Source of the DNA: an uncultured Anaerolineales bacterium
GTDB lineage: Bacteria; Chloroflexota; Anaerolineae; Anaerolineales; UBA11657
Length of the DNA stretch: 13,995 bases
Direction of reading: 5' to 3'
Assembly (NCBI GenBank): GCA_913031335.1
Contig: CAJWGI010000007.1
Span: forward strand, 1-13,995
A program made the translations under genes and the position numbers. The notes beneath the pieces are model-generated. The model was given only the letters and a program-made list of their open reading frames with translations, was not told where the DNA came from and did no database searches. Of the stretch, positions 1 to 7,677 are shown piece by piece (position 1 is the stretch's first letter; the number at the start of each line of letters is the position of its first letter).

Positions 1-2
1 TC

Positions 3-1661
3 TCCGATCTCAAGCACGTCTCCGGCGTTGGGGAGAAACTGTACTTCATTCTCAAGGCGCATGTCAGTGTCTCGCAGCGCCCGGCAGCGGCTTCGCCCCG
101 GAGCGAGGGTGAGGCCGCGCCGCCGGCGTCCGCGCTATCAGCGAAGCTAGACCTCAACAGCGCGACCCTGCAAGAACTGGCTGCTCTTCCGGGTGTCGGG
201 CAGGCTCTTGCGGAGGCGATTGTAACCGGGCGGCCATATGGCCGGCTGCCGGAACTGCAGCGCGTCAGCGGGGTGGGGGCTAAGCTGTACGTGGCTCTGC
301 GCCGGTATTTGCGCGTGCCGCGCCCGTCGCTTCCCATTCCGGCGCTTGGGCCGACAATGGCGGAACCTTCGCAAATTGAAGCTGAGAGCGCGGCGGGGCC
401 CGCTGCTGAAATCGAGCGAATGCCCTCGTTTGAGGAGGACGCACCTGCGGAGGCGAAGCATGGGGATGATGCAGACACACCGGCTGCGCAGGCCGGACCG
501 CTGGAGGTGGAGACGGTTCAGGAACTCATCGGGCCGCCAATCGTGGATGGTCGCGCGCCTTTGCGCATTGACCCGACCGTGCTGGAAGGGGCGGCAGCGC
601 AGCGGACGCGGCTGGTCACACGGGAATTGCGTCGTGACTGGAAATCGGTGGAAATCGAAATCGGCCCTAGGCCCCGGCGAATCCGCTGGCGCCTACTCGG
701 CGCGGGTATTATTACCGCGTTAATTCTGATCGTGTTGCAGGCTTATGGGCTGTTCGGAGACGTAATCGCGCCGGCCATATTCTCGTCGCCGGCCACCGAG
801 GCTGCAATCGCGCCCACGCAAGTTACGCCCTCCGCCACCTCCACTCAGAGCGCCGCGCAGCCCACCCTAACTGTTGTGGCTGTGGCGGTCAGCGCCACAA
901 ATGTGCCCGCCGCCATTGAGGCGTCCTCAGCTGCAACTGTGGAAGCCCCCACTGCCACTGCGACCGCTACGGCCGAACCGACGAGCGAACCCAGCCCCAG
1001 CCCGACAGCCACCGCCAGCGCGTCCCCGGCGCCCACGGCGACTCGAGAGATTGCCATTCCGCAAAGCGTGCGCGACCTTGACCCTCCGGTTACGCCGGTG
1101 GCGGTGCTATGGACGGAGGATTTCGAACCGCCGCAGTTTCCATGGGGCTATGAGCGGAACGAATTCTGGGATTCGGAAATTGTAGAAGGCGTGCTGCGCC
1201 TGAGCATGAAACAGCGCGGCACGCAGTTCTACTCCACCGGCCCGGCATTCCATCTCGCCGAGCGCGATTTTTTCTTCGAAGGCGATGTGATCGTGGAGGC
1301 CTGCACCGGCAAGGATTATTATGGCCTGGTATTCAAGGCTAGGCTCCCAAATTATTATGCCGCCACCATCACCTGTGAGGGCAACTACCGGCTCGTCCGT
1401 AGGCAAAACGACGTCTATGAAGATTTGCTCGTGGCTGTTTCTGATGCTGTGCCCGAGGGTCCGGGGGTATACCGGCTGGGAGTGCTGCTGCAAGGGAACG
1501 GATTTAGCCTGTATGTAAACGGGATATATGTTAATCGCCTCCCTGTGGAAGGGCTGGGTGAAGTCGCAGCCGGCGAGTTCGGGGTGTTCGCGCGCTCTGT
1601 GGAATCGCACCAGCTGCGGATGGAATGGGACAACCTGATAGCGACTGAGCTGCATCACTGA
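3..1661 (+). CDS. HhH-repeat membrane protein with extracellular ConA/LamG-like domain (5' partial)
   Basis: The frame is open from the window edge to the stop, so this is the last 552 residues of a longer protein; GTG codons inside it are not taken as the start. Residues 1-22 are the end of one helix-hairpin-helix unit and about 49-104 form a complete ComEA-like unit (LDLNSATLQELAALPGVGQ at its start). The phrase VSGVGxKLY occurs in both. An acidic, Ala/Pro-rich stretch follows. A basic patch (RPRRIRWR) then precedes one membrane segment at about 229-252, so by the positive-inside rule the HhH part is cytoplasmic. Residues 262-352 are an Ala/Thr/Ser/Pro linker. About 368-548 look like a beta-sandwich of the LamG/DUF1080 concanavalin type, with two cysteines (434, 458) that could form a disulfide. 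HhH units usually bind DNA backbone and concanavalin folds often bind glycans; the actual ligand is unknown. The domain calls come from sequence pattern only. Confidence 0.75.
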   Translation, partial: SDLKHVSGVGEKLYFILKAHVSVSQRPAAASPRSEGEAAPPASALSAKLDLNSATLQELAALPGVGQALAEAIVTGRPYGRLPELQRVSGVGAKLYVALRRYLRVPRPSLPIPALGPTMAEPSQIEAESAAGPAAEIERMPSFEEDAPAEAKHGDDADTPAAQAGPLEVETVQELIGPPIVDGRAPLRIDPTVLEGAAAQRTRLVTRELRRDWKSVEIEIGPRPRRIRWRLLGAGIITALILIVLQAYGLFGDVIAPAIFSSPATEAAIAPTQVTPSATSTQSAAQPTLTVVAVAVSATNVPAAIEASSAATVEAPTATATATAEPTSEPSPSPTATASASPAPTATREIAIPQSVRDLDPPVTPVAVLWTEDFEPPQFPWGYERNEFWDSEIVEGVLRLSMKQRGTQFYSTGPAFHLAERDFFFEGDVIVEACTGKDYYGLVFKARLPNYYAATITCEGNYRLVRRQNDVYEDLLVAVSDAVPEGPGVYRLGVLLQGNGFSLYVNGIYVNRLPVEGLGEVAAGEFGVFARSVESHQLRMEWDNLIATELHH

Positions 1662-1798
1662 ATACGTTCCTGTGGCCGCGACTGTATTTGTCTCGACTGC
1701 ATTGCCATCGATAGTTTTCCCGCCTCTGCAGCGCTTTTTTCTTCGCGACATGTTGGCTCGATCGGTAAAAGGGTAAGTGAGCACCCCCTCTGCCGCGA

Positions 1799-3499
1799 AT
1801 GGCGACCATTAAACGTCCAGGGGACTTCGAATCCATGCTGCAGGATCCGGTTGTATCCGTCCTGATTATCGGCGGCGGGATAAACGGCGCGGGCGTCTTC
1901 CGTGACTTGGCGCTTCAGGGTGTAGATGTGTTGTTGGTGGACAAGGGTGACTTCTGCTCGGGCGCCAGCGCTGCTACCTCGCACATGGCGCATGGGGGCG
2001 TGCGTTATCTGGAGAACGGGGAATTTCGTCTGGTACGCGAGGCCGTGCGCGAACGCAATAGGCTGATTAGAAACGCGCCGCACTACGTGCGTCCGCTGCC
2101 GACCACCATGCCGTTTTTCAAATGGTTTTCCGGGCTTTTCAACGCGCCACTCAAATTCTTGGGCTGGCTGCATGAACCCGGCGAGCGCGGCGCGGTGGTC
2201 ACAAAAATCGGCCTGTGGCTCTACGACGCCTACACGCGCACGCAGGGCACGGTGCCGCGGCATCGCTTCGCCGCGCGCCGAAAATCTCTGGCGCAGTTCC
2301 CGCAGCTTAACCCCAGAGTGTTGTGTACAGCGACTTATTTTGATGGGGCCATACTTGTGCCCGAGCGCCTATGCGTGGAATTGATTGTTGACGGGTTGGC
2401 AGCCGGCCCTCACGCGGCTGCCCGAAACTATCTGGCAGCCGTCGGCGCGGCGGACAGCCGGGTCACGTTGCGCGATGAACTTACTGGAGAAAGCTTCAGC
2501 GTGCAGCCCGAAATCGTGATCAACGCATCTGGAGCGTGGATCGATGCGGTCAATGGCGCATTGCAGCGTGAGACGCGCTTCATCGGCGGCACAAAAGGCT
2601 CTCATTTGATTCTCGATCATCCGGAATTGCGCGCCGCCATTGGCGAGCACGAAATCTTTTTCGAAAACGACGATGGGCGCATCGTCTTGATTTTTCCGCT
2701 GCGCGACAAAGTTCTGATTGGCACCTCCGACCTGCATTGCGATGACCCCGACAGCGCGCGCTGCACCCCGCAGGAAGTTGACTACTTCTGGGCAATGATT
2801 GCGAAAGTGTTTCCGGGCATATCTGTGCAGCGCGACCAGATTATTTTCTCGTTCTCCGGCGTGCGTCCGCTTCCGGCCCGCCAGTCCGACGCAACCGGGC
2901 AGATCAGCCGCGACCACAGCGTGCGCCTAACTTGGCCGGGGGATGGCGTTGATTTCCCGGTTTATAGCTTGGTCGGGGGCAAGTGGACGACCTTCCGCGC
3001 ATTCTCGGAGCAGGTGACTGATATGACGTTGACTGTGCTTGGGCGCGAGCGGCGGCAAAGCACGCGGAACCTGCCCATCGGCGGCGGCAAGGATTACCCG
3101 CGCGGGGCGGCAGCCGAGCAGCGCTGGCTGGCCGCGCTGTCGGCGGAGACCGGTCTTCAGTTGGCGCGCTTGGAAATCCTGTTCCGGCGCTATGGCACGC
3201 GCGCAGCCGCGGCGGCGGCATTTATCGCTGCCGATGCCGATCAATCTCTGCAATGTCATCCATATTTTAGCCAGCGCGAGATTGCTTTTCTGGCGCTGCA
3301 TGAGCGGGTTGCCCATCTGGATGATCTCATCTTGCGGCGCACCTCTCTGGCGATGCTGGGCGAATTGAACGCCGAATTGCTCGCCGAGCTGGCGGACATG
3401 ACGGGGGCTGCCTTGGGCTGGTCGGAGGCTGTCCGTCAGGCCGAAGTCGAGCGCACGTGTGCGCTGCTGGCAGACCGACACGGGGTTAGGCTGCATTAG
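1799..3499 (+). CDS. glpD: FAD-dependent glycerol-3-phosphate dehydrogenase
   Basis: This enzyme oxidises sn-glycerol 3-phosphate to dihydroxyacetone phosphate at the membrane and passes electrons to quinone. The 566-residue length fits the GlpD family. Visible signatures are the FAD Rossmann loop GGGINGAG (residues 25-32) followed by the acidic end of beta-2 (LLVDKGDF), the block GASAATSHMAHGGVRYLE (about 55-72), GTSDLHCDDPD, GVRPLPARQSD and the late GGKWTTFR motif, then the C-terminal helical domain. No Shine-Dalgarno is visible at this ATG. Met13 (1835) has AGGGG 11 nt upstream and lies at a normal distance from the Rossmann loop, so it is a credible alternative start. Glycerol kinase and facilitator genes are not adjacent, so its substrate may come from lipid turnover or from genes elsewhere. 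The next gene starts 78 nt downstream. Confidence 0.93.
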   Translation: MATIKRPGDFESMLQDPVVSVLIIGGGINGAGVFRDLALQGVDVLLVDKGDFCSGASAATSHMAHGGVRYLENGEFRLVREAVRERNRLIRNAPHYVRPLPTTMPFFKWFSGLFNAPLKFLGWLHEPGERGAVVTKIGLWLYDAYTRTQGTVPRHRFAARRKSLAQFPQLNPRVLCTATYFDGAILVPERLCVELIVDGLAAGPHAAARNYLAAVGAADSRVTLRDELTGESFSVQPEIVINASGAWIDAVNGALQRETRFIGGTKGSHLILDHPELRAAIGEHEIFFENDDGRIVLIFPLRDKVLIGTSDLHCDDPDSARCTPQEVDYFWAMIAKVFPGISVQRDQIIFSFSGVRPLPARQSDATGQISRDHSVRLTWPGDGVDFPVYSLVGGKWTTFRAFSEQVTDMTLTVLGRERRQSTRNLPIGGGKDYPRGAAAEQRWLAALSAETGLQLARLEILFRRYGTRAAAAAAFIAADADQSLQCHPYFSQREIAFLALHERVAHLDDLILRRTSLAMLGELNAELLAELADMTGAALGWSEAVRQAEVERTCALLADRHGVRLH

Positions 3500-3535
3500 C
3501 TGTAACAATTTGCCAGTGACCCGTACAATCGTCTG

Positions 3536-3565
3536 TTGAGAGAGCGGCATCCTTAGAGATATGAA
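3536..3565 (+). promoter_or_regulatory. Possible promoter of the alpha-glucosidase gene
   Basis: TTGAGA (5 of 6 to the -35 consensus) and TATGAA (4 of 6 to -10) are separated by 18 bp in the gap after glpD. Transcription would start within a few bases of the ATG at 3578, giving a very short leader. Weak evidence; co-transcription with glpD is equally possible. Confidence 0.25.
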
Positions 3566-3577
3566 GAATCGCATTAT

Positions 3578-5221
3578 ATGACCGAGCCTATTGAATTTTT
3601 GTGGTGGAAACACGGGGTGATTTACCAGATTTACCCGCGCAGTTTTCGGGATAGCAGCGGCAACGGCATTGGCGACCTGCAGGGAATCATTGAGAAGCTG
3701 GATTATGTGGCCGAACTGGGCGTGGATGCCATCTGGGTTAGCCCGTGCTATCCCTCGCCGATGGCCGATTTCGGTTACGACGTTTCCGATCATTGTGACA
3801 TCCATCCACTGTTTGGAACGTTGCAGACCATGGATGCGCTGCTGCAGGCAGCCCACCAGCGTGATTTGTGCGTGATGCTCGATTTCGTGCCCAGCCACAC
3901 CTCCGAGCAGCACCAGTGGTTTCAGGAATCACGCGCCTCGCGCAGCAACCCGAAACGCGATTGGTACACCTGGCGCGATACTGGTCCTGACGGAGGCCCG
4001 CCAAATAACTGGTTGAGTATCTTTGGCGGGCCTGCCTGGGAATGGGACGCGCACACCCGCCAGTATTATCTGCACACCTATCTGAAGGAACAGCCCGACC
4101 TGAACTGGAGAAACCCGGCAGTGAAAGAGGCCATGTTCTCCGTTGTGCGTTTCTGGCTGGAGCGCGGGGTGGACGGATTCCGGGTGGATGCCGCGCACGG
4201 CTTCATGAAAGACCCGGTGTTGCGAGATAACCCGCCCAATCGCAACAACGCGGCGATCGGTTACGAATCTATGGACGCATACGATTCGCAACTGCACGTC
4301 AACGACCGCGGTCACCCCGATATACATGCCGTCTATCGCGAGTTGCGCGCTTTGTTGGACGAATATAGCCGCGCTCGCCCGCGCTTCACGGTCGGTGAGA
4401 TTCACATCTTCGACTGGAGCAAATGGGCCAGTTATTACGGGGCTAACTTGGATGAAATCCACATGCCCGGCAATTTCACGTTGGTGCGCATTCCCTGGCG
4501 TGCCTCCTTGGTGCGCGGAAAAGTAGACGAGTTGGAAGCGGCACTTCCGGCGGGCGCGTGGCCCAACCACGTGCTTGGTAACCACGATGAGCACCGCATC
4601 GCCAGTCGCTATGGCGCCGCTGCGGCGCGCACGGCCGCGATGCTGCTGCTCACGCTGCGCGGGACGCCGACCCTCTATTATGGAGACGAAATCGGGATGC
4701 TGAATGTAACCGTGCCCGCGGAAAAATGCCAGGACCCGTGGCCACAGCGCTCGGGGAAACCGGAACTCTCTCGAGACCCGCAGCGCTCTCCCATGCAGTG
4801 GGATGCCAGGCCCGGTGCTGGCTTTTCCGGTCCGGCCGTGCACGGCGATTTACCCGAGCCGTGGCTGCTGTTCCATCCTGAATACCAGCGTCTGAATGTG
4901 GCCACGCAGCGTGACGAGCCCGGCTCGATGCTAGACTTGTATCGTTGTCTGCTGCGCCTGCGGCGGGAAACCCCGGCGCTCACCCATGGCGAATATCGTG
5001 CTCTGGATGACGCGCCGCCCGCTGTGTATGGCTACCTTCGCGAGTACGGTGGCGATCGGCTGCTGGTACTGCTCAACTTCGAGGGCGAGTCGAAGCAGGT
5101 GACGTCCGTAAGCTTTGACTATGGCGAGGTACTGCTCTCCACCACGCTAGACCGAGACGGTGCTGAAGGTTTAGACCCCATGGTATTGCGGCCGTACGAA
5201 GGGGTTATAATAAGAGTTTAG
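3578..5221 (+). CDS. GH13 alpha-glucosidase (oligo-1,6-glucosidase-like)
   Basis: This is a cytoplasmic (beta/alpha)8-barrel alpha-glucosidase expected to release glucose from short alpha-glucosides; no signal peptide is seen. All GH13 regions can be read: region I DFVPSHTSE (D102-H107), QPDLNW (region V, 172-177), region II GFRVDAAHG with the nucleophile D204, region III VGEIH with acid/base E274, and region IV VLGNHDEHR with D337. The late block SPMQWDARPGAGFS and a C-terminal beta domain ending in EGVIIRV are typical of the alpha-glucosidase/oligo-1,6-glucosidase branch. The phrase KDPVLRDNPPN after region II resembles subfamily GH13_30, but substrate (maltose, sucrose, isomaltose) cannot be decided by eye. 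Region I has Ser where Asn is usual. At 547 residues it is full length. The start is the first ATG; no strong ribosome site is present. Confidence 0.9.
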   Translation: MTEPIEFLWWKHGVIYQIYPRSFRDSSGNGIGDLQGIIEKLDYVAELGVDAIWVSPCYPSPMADFGYDVSDHCDIHPLFGTLQTMDALLQAAHQRDLCVMLDFVPSHTSEQHQWFQESRASRSNPKRDWYTWRDTGPDGGPPNNWLSIFGGPAWEWDAHTRQYYLHTYLKEQPDLNWRNPAVKEAMFSVVRFWLERGVDGFRVDAAHGFMKDPVLRDNPPNRNNAAIGYESMDAYDSQLHVNDRGHPDIHAVYRELRALLDEYSRARPRFTVGEIHIFDWSKWASYYGANLDEIHMPGNFTLVRIPWRASLVRGKVDELEAALPAGAWPNHVLGNHDEHRIASRYGAAAARTAAMLLLTLRGTPTLYYGDEIGMLNVTVPAEKCQDPWPQRSGKPELSRDPQRSPMQWDARPGAGFSGPAVHGDLPEPWLLFHPEYQRLNVATQRDEPGSMLDLYRCLLRLRRETPALTHGEYRALDDAPPAVYGYLREYGGDRLLVLLNFEGESKQVTSVSFDYGEVLLSTTLDRDGAEGLDPMVLRPYEGVIIRV

Positions 5222-5252
5222 CAAACTCAACCATAATCGGTCTCCCGAATTG

Positions 5253-5261
5253 TGCTAGTAT
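5253..5261 (+). promoter_or_regulatory. Possible extended -10 element upstream of the permease-Usp gene
   Basis: TGCTAGTAT fits the extended -10 pattern TG-N-TATAAT at TG plus 4 of 6 positions. It sits in the gap after the alpha-glucosidase stop, about 65 nt before the permease ATG. No recognisable -35 box is found at 16-18 bp. Weak evidence. Confidence 0.22.
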
Positions 5262-5314
5262 TAGCCGTTTGACTCGCGCGTGGTGCGGCGACGCGATTGG
5301 CTGCGTACTGAGCC

Positions 5315-5318
5315 GGAG
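5315..5318 (+). promoter_or_regulatory. Shine-Dalgarno of the permease-Usp gene
   Basis: GGAG lies 8 nt before the ATG at 5327, a normal spacing, and supports that start. It is the only clear ribosome site among the four + strand genes whose starts lie in the window. Confidence 0.6.
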
Positions 5319-5326
5319 AATGCATC

Positions 5327-7639
5327 ATGAATGACCAACCAAACGCTGCGGAAATCACCCTGAGTCGTACACTCGGGCTGCTCGACATTACCATGATTGG
5401 CGTCGGTGCAATGATTGGCGCCGGCATCTTTGTGTTAATCGGCATTGCGGCTGGCCACGCCGGACCGGTGCTGGCCATCGCGTTCCTGCTGAATGGCATT
5501 GTCACTACTTTTACCGCGCTGTCGTATGCAGAGCTGGGCTCATGCTTGCCCGCTGCCGGTGCGGGGTATCGGTGGGTGAAAGAGGGCATGGGCGGTACCC
5601 AGGGTTTTCTCGCTGGATGGATGAATTGGTTTGCTTATATCGTTGCTTGTGCTTTGTACGCGTTGGGATTTGGTAGATTGGCCGTCGAGTTGTGGACGCT
5701 AACGGGGATTCCGTTTCCCTTGAGCGAGCATCAACTTGCCATAGTGTTCATGGTTGCCATTATTGCGATCTTCGCTTACATCAACTCTCGGGGTGCCAGT
5801 GAAGCAGGCTTGGTGGGCAACGTGGTTACGACCGCGAAAGTAATAATCCTGCTAATCTTTGTTGGCTTCGGGTTGTATGCTATAGCTGGTAATCCTGATT
5901 GGACGGACAATTTTTCCGAGGGCCTACTGCCTAACGGAATAGGTGGAATATTCGTAGCCATGGGGATGACCTTTATCGCCTTTGAAGGCTACGAGATTAT
6001 CGCCCAGAGTGGCGAGGAAGTGAAAAACCCAACCCGCAATATTCCGCGTGCGATTTTTTATTCGATTATTGTGGTAGTCATCATATATGTCCTGATTGGT
6101 TTTGTGGTAATTGGGGCAGTGGTTCCGCCCTCCGGTATGGCAGTGTGGGACTACCTTGCGCACGCCAAGGAGGTGGCGATTGTGCGGGCCGCCGAGCAAT
6201 TCATGCCGATGGGTGGAGTTCTGATCCTGATCAGTGGACTGGCATCCACAATGTCGGCTTTGAACGCCACTATTTACTCGTCATCGCGCGTGTCATTTGC
6301 CATGGGGCGGGATAATAATTTGCCCGCCGTTTTTGGCTCCATTCATCCGAAGTTGCACACCCCGTATTGGGCAGTGTTTCTGTCTGCGGTACTAGTTGTT
6401 GTGATGGGAATGACCCTGCCCATAGAACAGGTGGCGGCGGCGGCTAACGTCATGTTTCTGCTTCTGTTTGCTCAGGTCAACATTGCGGTGATGACATTGC
6501 GGCGCCGCCGGCCTGAAATTGAGCGCGGATACAAGATACCGTTCTTTCCGTGGATTCCGGTGATCGGGATTGTAATCAACTTAGGAATGGCTGTATTTCT
6601 GGCAAGCAAGATGGATCAAGTAGGATTTGTCAGCGTGGCTTGGATTGCAGTCGGGCTTATGTTGTATTGGGGATACTTCAGCAAGCGTGAAGAGGAGGAG
6701 CGTCCGAAAGAGGTGCTGCACGAGGAAGCCCTGACGTCGGTAGATTACTCTGTGCTGCTGCCGGTGGCTGATTTGGATCAGGCGAAGAGGCTGGGGCGGC
6801 TCGGCAGCATCCTGGCAAAAGAACACGATGGCGAGGTGCTGGCCTTGCATGTACTCAAAGTGCCGCGCCAGCTGCACCTCTTTGATGGCCGTCTCTTCCT
6901 GCGCGAGCGGCGTCCGTATCTGGAGCAAGTGATTGAGCAGGCGCGTATGCTGGATGTGCCGGTACACACGATGATTAGACTAGGGCGCTCCATTTCCGAC
7001 GCGATTCTGAAGACCATTTCTGAGAACGCGAGCGATTTGGTGGTGTTTGGCTGGCCGGGCTTTACCGGTTCTCGTGACCAAATGTTCGGTTCGGTGATTG
7101 ACCGCATTGCATCCAACCCGCCCACTGACATCGCCATCATACGCCATCGACCTTATGAACAACTACGCTCAATTCTGGTACCTGTGGCGGGCGGCCCGAA
7201 CGGTCGGCTGGCCGTCAGCGTGGCCATTGCTCTGGCGCGCAACACTCCAGAACAGACGCGTGTTGTGCTGACCCATGTTGCCCTTCCGGGAGTGGACGCC
7301 ACTGAGGCGCAGGCACGGGCGCAGAACGCGTTTCGGCGGGCGACGGAGGGTCGCCGTTACGAGTTGATTGAGCGCCGGGTGGTGACTGCCAGCAGCCCGG
7401 TGGAGGGCATCCTGCAGGCCGTCACAGAATGTGACATGGTGGTCATCGGCGCAACGAAGGAACGTCTGTTCCGCAACATCCTCATGGGCAATGTCTCGGG
7501 GCAGGTGGCCGCGCGCGCGCGCTGTCCTGTCATCATGGTTAAACGGCGTAGCACTATGTTCGCCTCCATGCTGCGGGAGACCATATTGCCGACCGTGCAG
7601 CGTATACCCGAAGCGCCGGCCGCGCAAGCGGACGCGTGA
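5327..7639 (+). CDS. APC-family amino acid permease fused to two Usp domains
   Basis: Residues 1-455 form an APC-superfamily transporter with about 12 membrane segments. The first carries the substrate-binding glycine motif GVGAMIGAGIF (25-35), and the loop EEVKNPTRNIPRAI (about 230-243) is typical of the family. The substrate is probably an amino acid or polyamine and cannot be narrowed further. Two universal-stress-protein domains follow in the cytosol. Usp1 (about 473-606) has a complete G-2X-G-9X-G-S nucleotide motif (G575, G578, G588, S589). Usp2 (about 613-738) reads G708-A-T-K711-x9-G721-N722, with Lys for the second Gly and Asn for Ser, so it may not bind ATP. APC-Usp fusions are known in bacteria and archaea, and the tail is thought to tune transport. 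GGAG lies 8 nt before this ATG. The transporter half is visibly lower in GC than the Usp half. Confidence 0.9.
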   Translation: MNDQPNAAEITLSRTLGLLDITMIGVGAMIGAGIFVLIGIAAGHAGPVLAIAFLLNGIVTTFTALSYAELGSCLPAAGAGYRWVKEGMGGTQGFLAGWMNWFAYIVACALYALGFGRLAVELWTLTGIPFPLSEHQLAIVFMVAIIAIFAYINSRGASEAGLVGNVVTTAKVIILLIFVGFGLYAIAGNPDWTDNFSEGLLPNGIGGIFVAMGMTFIAFEGYEIIAQSGEEVKNPTRNIPRAIFYSIIVVVIIYVLIGFVVIGAVVPPSGMAVWDYLAHAKEVAIVRAAEQFMPMGGVLILISGLASTMSALNATIYSSSRVSFAMGRDNNLPAVFGSIHPKLHTPYWAVFLSAVLVVVMGMTLPIEQVAAAANVMFLLLFAQVNIAVMTLRRRRPEIERGYKIPFFPWIPVIGIVINLGMAVFLASKMDQVGFVSVAWIAVGLMLYWGYFSKREEEERPKEVLHEEALTSVDYSVLLPVADLDQAKRLGRLGSILAKEHDGEVLALHVLKVPRQLHLFDGRLFLRERRPYLEQVIEQARMLDVPVHTMIRLGRSISDAILKTISENASDLVVFGWPGFTGSRDQMFGSVIDRIASNPPTDIAIIRHRPYEQLRSILVPVAGGPNGRLAVSVAIALARNTPEQTRVVLTHVALPGVDATEAQARAQNAFRRATEGRRYELIERRVVTASSPVEGILQAVTECDMVVIGATKERLFRNILMGNVSGQVAARARCPVIMVKRRSTMFASMLRETILPTVQRIPEAPAAQADA

Positions 7640-7663
7640 GCGCCCGCCTGCGCCTGCGGCATT

Positions 7664-7669
7664 GATAAT
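7664..7669 (+). promoter_or_regulatory. Possible -10 element for a leaderless antiporter transcript
   Basis: GATAAT matches the -10 consensus at 5 of 6 positions and ends 8 nt before the antiporter ATG. That spacing would place transcription start at or next to the start codon, which also lacks a Shine-Dalgarno. No -35 box is seen, and the surrounding bases are GC-rich. Confidence 0.3.
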
Positions 7670-7677
7670 CCGCTCCC

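Noticed and set aside
273..1661. GTG at 273 as the true start of the HhH/membrane protein
   Set aside because: The frame stays open to the left edge and encodes a complete HhH unit across this codon, so GTG is an internal Val.
1735..1740. T6 run after the HhH protein gene as an intrinsic terminator
   Set aside because: No stable stem lies directly upstream; the nearby CTGCAG and AGCGCT are short palindromes without a loop.
1662..1798. Promoter or small gene in the gap before glpD
   Set aside because: TTGTCT/TAGTTT and TTGGCT/TAAGTG pairings are poor matches or badly spaced, and no frame with a ribosome site is seen.
3929..4843. Long open frames antisense to the alpha-glucosidase (this one) and to other genes, such as 2927-3913 on the minus strand and 11892-12830 on the plus strand
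   Set aside because: They lie wholly or mostly opposite confidently identified genes, give Arg/His/Gly-rich translations with no recognisable domain, and are expected in GC-rich coding DNA.
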